Shown here one piece after another: positions 57,419 through 64,000 of a stretch of 64,000 bases of DNA; the first letter of the stretch is position 1; the number at the start of each line of letters is the position of its first letter. The notes beneath the pieces are model-generated. The model had not been told where the DNA came from. It saw only the letters and a program-made list of their open reading frames with translations, and ran no database searches. The position numbers and the translations under genes are program-made. This DNA is from Gibbula magus. Lineage: Eukaryota; Mollusca; Gastropoda; Trochida; Trochidae. The stretch is taken from the NCBI GenBank assembly GCA_936450465.1, contig OW388289.1, forward strand, positions 82,702,868-82,766,867, in the 5' to 3' direction.

Positions 57419-60400
57419 ATGGCTGAGGACTGCGTTGAAGTGGGCTTCGAGGAGCATGTTATTGACATTCAATCCAAAAGAACGAAACACATAAATCCGA
57501 AGTTTAAAACTCATAAAAATATCTATCCAAATTTGTTGTTGGGACATTGTATTTCTTGTTCCGAACCTCTAAATAACAAGTAAGGAACTTAACCGAATTT
57601 ACCTCAGCAACTCTAGGCGATACCATTACCTTCAACTTCAAGTTCTGTCAACATGTTTTACTCGAGTCCCACAGTAAAATCAGAAAGTGGCAAACATAGA
57701 TACCATGTGGGAAATCTAAATATTGATTATTCAATGTTGTCATCAATTTGAAAGAACTAAATTTTTCCCCAGTTATCATTACAAACCGATAAAATTAGAT
57801 CTTTCAGCCATACAGTAGTTACTAATGTAATGGTAGGCTAAATGATTTATGACTCAAACTTTGCTGTTTTGTTTTAACTTTTTTTATTCTAAGTTCTGTC
57901 TCGAGTTCTGATAAGTGATGTAGAATAATTATTTTGGCATAACAGTTAAGACAAAAATAAACAAAATGCGGTCATCATCTAAAAAAGTTGATTTATCAAA
58001 TATTAATATTTAGTCCTATATCATGACATCTATTACTGCATGTACAGTAAGAAATGTAGGGCATTTTGTAAAAGTTACATCTTCATCTCACTGAGAAAAA
58101 GCCTCCTGATTTCACAAAATATTGCCCAGTGAGGTTTAGTTTTGTTTGTAAATAGGTACTAGTTATTAATCCAAAATGTGTTAATCGAATGGTCATTATG
58201 TTGACTGTTTTGTTACAACAAAGGATGTCCAAATAAGGAAAAGGAATTTAAAAAGGAAAGTACTATCACCGACTTATCAACAGCATCCGCCATCTTGGTT
58301 TCTTGGCATAACATGAAATGAAAACGTGCTATATTTAACGTAATTTTACACTTTCTTAAAAATAAAAATAATATATAATGATAGAATATCCGAATAGTAA
58401 CACGTAACATACAGGAAATCTAATAACAATATGCTGTTAGGCCGTAGCGAAGTTTGCTCTTGTCTTTATCAAGTTGTGAAATATAAAGTCATCAACTTAT
58501 TAACTTCATTTATATCTTTTAATTTAACCATGTTTTAATCATGTATCAATAGCATTTATTTGTAAACAGGAAGATCCTCTCGAATTTCATTTCCATAAAA
58601 AATACCCGATAGAACCCTCCTTTTAACATGGGGTTCTATCCCTGACTGGCTGGCGTCATGTTATTTTAACCCCAGGGTGAAAGCGAAGGGGGTTTGTAGT
58701 GGCACAGCCTGGCCATCTGTTCAAAAACGGTAGCTGTGTATCTTTATGTGTGTATTTCAATGATTTTCGTTGCAATTCCAATTTTATTTAGTAGGCCTGA
58801 TTAAGGCAATGTGAATCAAGTCATGTCCACGCTAATATTCTTTATCATAACATTACATATCCAACAGGCTGGCAAAGTATTTGCTACGTCACACCCAGGT
58901 CACATTTAGATTGCCAGAGCGACATTCTATACACCTGCCATTGGAGACATGATGTCTCCTTGTCTACTTGTACATATGCTTCACAAATTTGAATATCTTT
59001 CAATACTATTATTGATTCCCAGTATTGTTGGATATAACTGTGTTAATACTTTTGTTACAAGCACATGCACATTCACATTCCACATATGTCTGGCATTGCA
59101 AGTTAATTGTGAGTTCCTGTTACTTCCTATTTCAAATTTGTGTATAACTTTCGCTCTTGCTCAGACATTACAATAATTCACACTCGATTTGTTAAAATAA
59201 TATTACACATTTCCTAACTTAATAATTTCTGTGTATTTGTATATTGATTTTCTTTTTAGGCGACGCTTCAACTTAAAAAATCGGAAATGTCTAGAAGAGG
59301 ATTTATTCGAGAAACTACAAATGACTCTGGGGGACATCAACCTAGTGAGAACTCTGTACAAGTGTCGAGATGCCACCATTTGTAGAATTTGTTTGAGAAA
59401 AATCAGCTTTGTGTGTTCATTCTTAAAGACGTTAAAGCGTGGAGTGAAAGCATACGTTGTTGCATCATATGAAAGAAAAGACTTTGATAAAGACCAATCA
59501 GAATTCAGGTTAAGTGAAGACTTAACAGAAAAAACAAGCGAGTATTACGACTCTGACTCTTCTGAAACTGATGGATCTATCAATGGAGGAGCTGAAGAGA
59601 ATCCTTGTAAATATGTAAATCCGGGCCGGGAACCAGCTTCACCAAGAGATGAATATTTAGTTGATCATGGAGGAAGATCTGGCGATGGTTGGAGGAAGAT
59701 GCAAGCTGGTGAATGTGCAGATGTTGAGATGACTGAAGATGTTACAGAGTCAAAGTCCTGTTTCTTTCAAGCTATTCCCATGGAACATTCCTACTCAAGA
59801 TCAACTCCACAAAGACCTGTAATCGAGATCGACTCTTCCTCAACAGACAGTGCTTCAGAAAATGAGATGACAAACATGCCCATTGCAGCTAAAAATCATA
59901 AGAGTTTCATGCAAAGACAGAACTTGAAAAAGGATCAGGCGAGTGTAAAACCTTTGCCTAATGTTGTTCAACCAGTGGACAAGCCAGAATCTGGGAAATC
60001 TGAAGTGAAGCTGATCATATCCTCTGATGACTCCAAAGCTGGCACCTACAAAATATCCATTGGGGGAGTTTCATTCTCACGGAAAGTTGCCGATGTCTCA
60101 AATGTCACAACTCAACCAGAACCAATAACAGCCAAGACTTCAAAAAGACAACCTTTGAACAAAGTGGATAATGCCAAGCCACAAACAGCTTCAAATTCTG
60201 CTGCAGTTACTGACGATGAAAAGTTTAAACATGCAGTGTATAAAACTCCTTATCGTCACTTAGAATCAGTTGAGAGGTTTGGGGAAGTAAAGGACGTCAG
60301 CAAAGGGAGTCAGGTTGTGGACCTAACCAAGCAAAGGGAAGCTTCCGGGATGAATTGGACACGACCCTCGAGTGATAAGGAGCTCAGATTTCCTCTCAAC

Positions 60401-63400
60401 TGGGACAACTGGCTTCCCTCTCTGCAGAAGAACACATCCTTGGAAGAAAGCAAGTTCTATGCAGCCCTGGAGAGAGCCGTTTTGTACCGGAACATGACGG
60501 ACCTGATGAGCACTCTGTTGTCTCACAGGGAGATCAAGAGGAAGATGAGACAGTCCTATATAGAGTGTGTGATGACAGAGTGCCAGTCTCTCTGCACACC
60601 CAAACATGTCAAGAACTGTACCTCGGTACTCATGAGGTGCAACAGTCTCTCTCAACTCGGTGACATCAAGGACTTTGTGGCTGAAATATTTGCTGAAATC
60701 AAGTCAAGGTAAAACGTTACCAATATATTCAGATATGTGATAATTCTGTTCTAACTTCATCTGGTAGATTTTCATTTTGAATTGAAATTGTACTTGTCTT
60801 CAGAAGTAGGTGCCAAATTAAGGCAATGAGTAGGTTGTAATTAAAGCATATTGAGAACATTAGTTTATTTCAGTTTTTCTCTATGTGGAAGCTAATGGGG
60901 CTCCAGTTAATTATAAAGATGAGGAGAACATTCTCATTTCGATGCCATCTGTTTGCTATATCTGCTGTTTTGACAGCTTCTTGCCAGGACTTAAAAATGT
61001 ATTCGCTATATATCTGTTTGTTCGCTATATCCATGTTCTACTGTATTTAATGATATGACTTAATACCCCATCATCACTCCTCCTTGTCCATTCTGCTCCC
61101 ACTACAGATGCCCGTACCTCCTGGATATCCTGGTTGGCGTGACTGGAGCCCTCCCCACCAGTCTACCAGTCGAGTACATCGGACCAATCACTTCTGCATA
61201 CGCTGTATTGATGAAGGCTCGGTGCATGTCCATGACCGGTTGGCACAAGATGGTCCAGTGTCTCCTGGATCATGGCTATGTGGAGAGTCGGGTACGTAAA
61301 GAAGCTACCACAACCTCTCATAGTGCTCCATCAGGGTACTGGTATTCACGGGGATACTTCAATCCCCTTATCCCTTAAAGGGGCTGTAGTACGATTTTAT
61401 TACTGAAATAAAGTGCTCTCACAAAAATATAAATAATAGTAATAATAGTGGATATTTATATTGCGCACTTTTCCATGCATTTAATGCTTGCTCAAGGCGC
61501 TACACTTATTATTACCCTGAAGGAAAGTGTTACCAATGGCTAAATAATACAACTGAATCAATGAAAAGTTCTAAAACAAATGTACATGGTTCAGTTAAGC
61601 CATGCGAGTCCATTTCCCATCGAGCAGCCATTTTAATGTGTTCACATTAAAATAGCCGCTTGAAGGTAGTTTTAGTGATCTGAAATTTCAATAATAAATG
61701 GCAGATTTGAGAAAACAAAATTTTATTTAAAAATGCTACAGCGCCTTTAAGATTGCACGATTGTCAATCAAATTTCTTTAAATTGAGCAGAAGTCCTGAA
61801 TGAGAAGACTGATGAGCGACCATTTCATTGGCTAACAAAATATATAGGCTATGCTTGATTCGTTTTGGCGGCGTATATACCGGTCACGTGTCCCTGGACC
61901 AGACTTAGTGTATCGACGTACAGACAGGAAGATGTCATCATCTCTCAAACTAGCTTCAATAAACATGTCATTTATATCAAACAAGTATTTTTTTTAATTA
62001 TTTCAAAACTTGGATTGATATTATATTAGCGTGTAATGCATTGTTTTAAAGAACCAGAAATATTTTGAAATAAATCAGTCAACTATCCAATTGTCAAAAG
62101 GAAATTCATTGAAAAATAATTATTGAATGTCGCAAGGATAACATTTGTTCGCCATTATATCATTCCAATCAAGTGATTCGCCGGTTGCATAGCCAATGTG
62201 AGTGACCAGTCTTGAGGGAAACGAAGCTGAAAGTTCTTATGGGATCAGGGGATCAAAGTAGGATACCTTGATGGAGCAACATGTCTCTCTTCTATCTGTA
62301 CATGGGCAACTAGGAACTTTATATACACCCATATATCCTGCAATAGTTATAAAACTCTTGAACAAGCTATAGGAAATAAGATATCTGTCCATATCATAAT
62401 CCAAACTCTTATAAACATGCAAATCTTGCAAAGGGTTAAGTTCAGAGTTCAGAACAGTTACTATTTAGGATGTGCTGTGTTACAGCAGCTAGGACAGAGA
62501 ACGGTTTTGTTACTAGCCATGTACTTGAAATTATTTCAGCTTACTTATTTGCAAATTTCCTTTAAAGCTGACATAAAATCATCACCAAGTATCTTTTGAA
62601 TTGTGACTTCGTTGTTAGTCAGATAGGCAACTTGTGAAGCTTTCTGTATTTCTAAATCTCTTTCTTTTAGCAAAGGTTTAAGAAAATAGTAATACAGAGT
62701 TGATATCAGGTAGAGCTGCTTGTTTTATTGTGTCAGTAATATTGCTTCCAAAAAAATTTACAATAATAAATAGTGAGCTCCTCTTAATTTTATCACAATA
62801 AATGTTGTGGGTAATATTTTTCATACAAAGCCCTAGGGCAAAATAATACTTTATTATATATTTATATATATATATTTATTATATATTTTTATATATATAT
62901 ATATACTTTATCATGTTTCTTTGTTGGCATTGCTTTATAAATGTGGCTTCATGTAGTCAGCTATTTGCAAAAGTAAATTTTGCTATAATTCATACTTATA
63001 TTTCATACACTGGATACCTTTATGAGTATGATAAGCACATTTATGATGTGTATGCTTTTACATGTATAATATACCCTTGATCAAATACCCTGTATCAGCC
63101 GGCAGGGCAGATAATCTGTGTCAGCCCAAAGTAATGGGCAAAAATCTATCATACTGACTGTCAAACTGGAACTGTCAGTGGCAATATATGACAAACATAG
63201 TATGATATGGGTGTTTTCATATCGCATCTTGTATCTGCCCTGAACGAATATCAGCCCTCCAGCTATAGTTGTCAAACTAATATTGGGGTTTCAGGAAGAT
63301 ACAGGATAGAATATGAAAACACCCGTATAATTATATCTCTGTATGACAGCTACGGATGCTGGTTGTGTGTCTTTGAGCTGTCCCCTCATATCTTTTGAAT

Positions 63401-63552
63401 CATGACTCATGTCCCTTTTGTAGATGCTGGTAGTGCTGAACCATCTGGGGATCCTGACCGGCCCTGTCAGCAAGTTCAGGTTGCTGGAGAACATCTCTCT
63501 CGACAGGCAGTGTGAACTTGCTCAGCGTCTCAAGAATTATCCACTGGCGAAG
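57419..63552 (+). CDS. unrecognised multi-exon protein, 5' four coding exons (runs past the window)
   Basis: Exons are 57419-57579, 59260-60708, 61108-61291 and 63424-63552; all GT-AG and in phase, start ATG in aaaATGg. The N-terminus has MAEDCVEVGFEEHV and two Cys pairs (GHCISC across the first junction, CRDATICRIC) that suggest a small zinc fold. A ~300-residue acidic/Ser-rich disordered part follows. From about residue 420 a helical, repeat-like region starts (NWLPSLQKNTSLEESKFYAA, then RAVLYRNMTDLMSTLLSHRE, YAVLMKARCMSMTGWHKMVQ and RQCELAQRLKNYPLAK), resembling helical-repeat scaffolds. I cannot name it; function unknown. Intron 3 carries a TTAA-flanked MITE. Confidence 0.72.
57580..59259. 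other. intron 1 of the unrecognised gene; no feature recognised
   Basis: AT-rich, with no ORF of coding character and no clear repeat family. Confidence 0.4.
61320..62285. mobile_element. possible larger inverted-repeat element in intron 3
   Basis: 'tgctccatcagggtact' with 'cttcaatccccttatccc' (61325-61374), and in inverted orientation 'gggatcaggggatcaaag' with 'ggataccttgatggagca' (62239-62278), are near reverse complements about 0.9 kb apart, enclosing the TTAA-flanked MITE. Confidence 0.5.
61375..61750. mobile_element. TTAA-flanked MITE
   Basis: It begins TTAAAGGGGCTGTAG and ends CTACAGCGCCTTTAA. A relative lies near 5265-5490. A segment 'gtggatatttatattgcgca'...'ctcaaggcgctacac' (61448-61505) looks like a separate insertion because the relative lacks it. 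Confidence 0.6.
63190..63340. repeat. inverted repeat
   Basis: 'gatatgggtgttttcatatc' with 'gcatcttgtatct' (63205-63237) and 'agatacaggatagaatatga' with 'aaacacccgtata' (63297-63331) pair imperfectly across ~60 bases. It is a probable MITE core just before exon 4. Confidence 0.5.
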
Positions 63553-64000
63553 GTGGGCTTTCCTGGCTTTATTTTGTTTCAAATTTCTACACTCGTTTAA
63601 GCTTATTTTAGTTGGTTGAGCTACAACATCTCTCTAGGTTTCATCTGGTGTAGGTATGTTGTTTAAAGAGTTAAATGAAAAAAGAATTAGACTGTAGTGT
63701 TGTAATTTGTAAAATAATTGTGCTTTTATTCCTATGTCAGGTGGTGAGATCAGTGTTTTGTTGATGCAACCTAAGTAACTGATTCGGTTGTACATGTTGC
63801 TACATCTTTAAGGAGAGATGGGACGATGAAATAAAATATTTTAGAATTCGTTTATTTTTTCAAAATAACAAGTTTATTATGTCTTTTATCCAAAAATGTG
63901 AGAAAATTTGGGGGTCACCGAACTATTTAAAAAGTTATCAGCATTAATAATGATACACCCGTCGGCAAATAACGTCATTTTTGACTGATTTGGTGTATTT
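63553..64000. other. intron 4 start; no feature recognised
   Basis: It starts with a gtgggc donor; the sequence to the window end is AT-rich without coding signal. Confidence 0.4.

Overview
This is a eukaryotic nuclear window, AT-rich, with GT-AG introns, poly(A) signals and a very dense transposon load. The repeat set (elements with GTCCG/GGAC tetranucleotide tracts and GC-rich terminal hairpins, a Polinton/Maverick relic, a DIRS-group YR retroelement, an RNase H-bearing LINE, a Bel/Pao-like LTR element) and an ISG12/IFI27-type gene suggest a lophotrochozoan, most likely a bivalve mollusc. This is inferred from overall character; no single sequence proves it.

Host genes, left to right: (1) the last three coding exons of a Tudor-like protein (158-1477, +); (2) a complete three-exon ISG12/IFI27-family gene (9484-6251, -); (3) a mucin-like single-pass membrane protein with a threonine-coding VNTR exon (31926-30001, -, N-terminus missing, frame breaks); (4) a Myb/SANT-like (NAIF1/MSANTD-type) DNA-binding protein (41731-35934, -, first exon not found, two apparent one-base frame slips); (5) the first four coding exons of an unrecognised protein with an N-terminal cysteine cluster and a helical C-terminal part (57419-63552, +, continues past the window).

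Mobile DNA fills most of the rest. From 10.7 to 28.7 kb lies a four-level nest: an old EEP/RT LINE (10718-11199 and 28038-28710) was split by a ~265-bp element carrying a hammerhead-ribozyme-like core (12-bp target duplication). That element was hit by a full-length RNase H-bearing LINE (11299-25817, -) and by a second, truncated copy of the same LINE at the same spot (25829-27857). The full-length LINE was then split by a young LTR retroelement in LTR-internal-LTR-internal-LTR form (14428-22115, 5-bp duplication). Each internal part encodes only one 445-residue protein, with a Bel/Pao Gag-like N-terminus and a C-terminus like the tail that follows Bel/Pao integrase, and no protease, RT, RNase H or integrase core. 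This is the most unusual item here.

From 37.2 to 40.2 kb an older tandem-module repeat rich in nuclear-receptor-type half-sites is interrupted by a ~1.43-kb element made of 169-bp modules. From 43.7 to 45.7 kb lies a decayed DIRS-group element. From about 46.4 to 57.0 kb lies a decayed Polinton/adintovirus-like element on the minus strand (protein-primed PolB C-terminus, capsid fragment, adenain-like protease, FtsK/HerA-type ATPase, small ORFs), invaded by a tandem satellite and another GC-hairpin element. No rRNA gene, intact tRNA gene or CRISPR array was seen.
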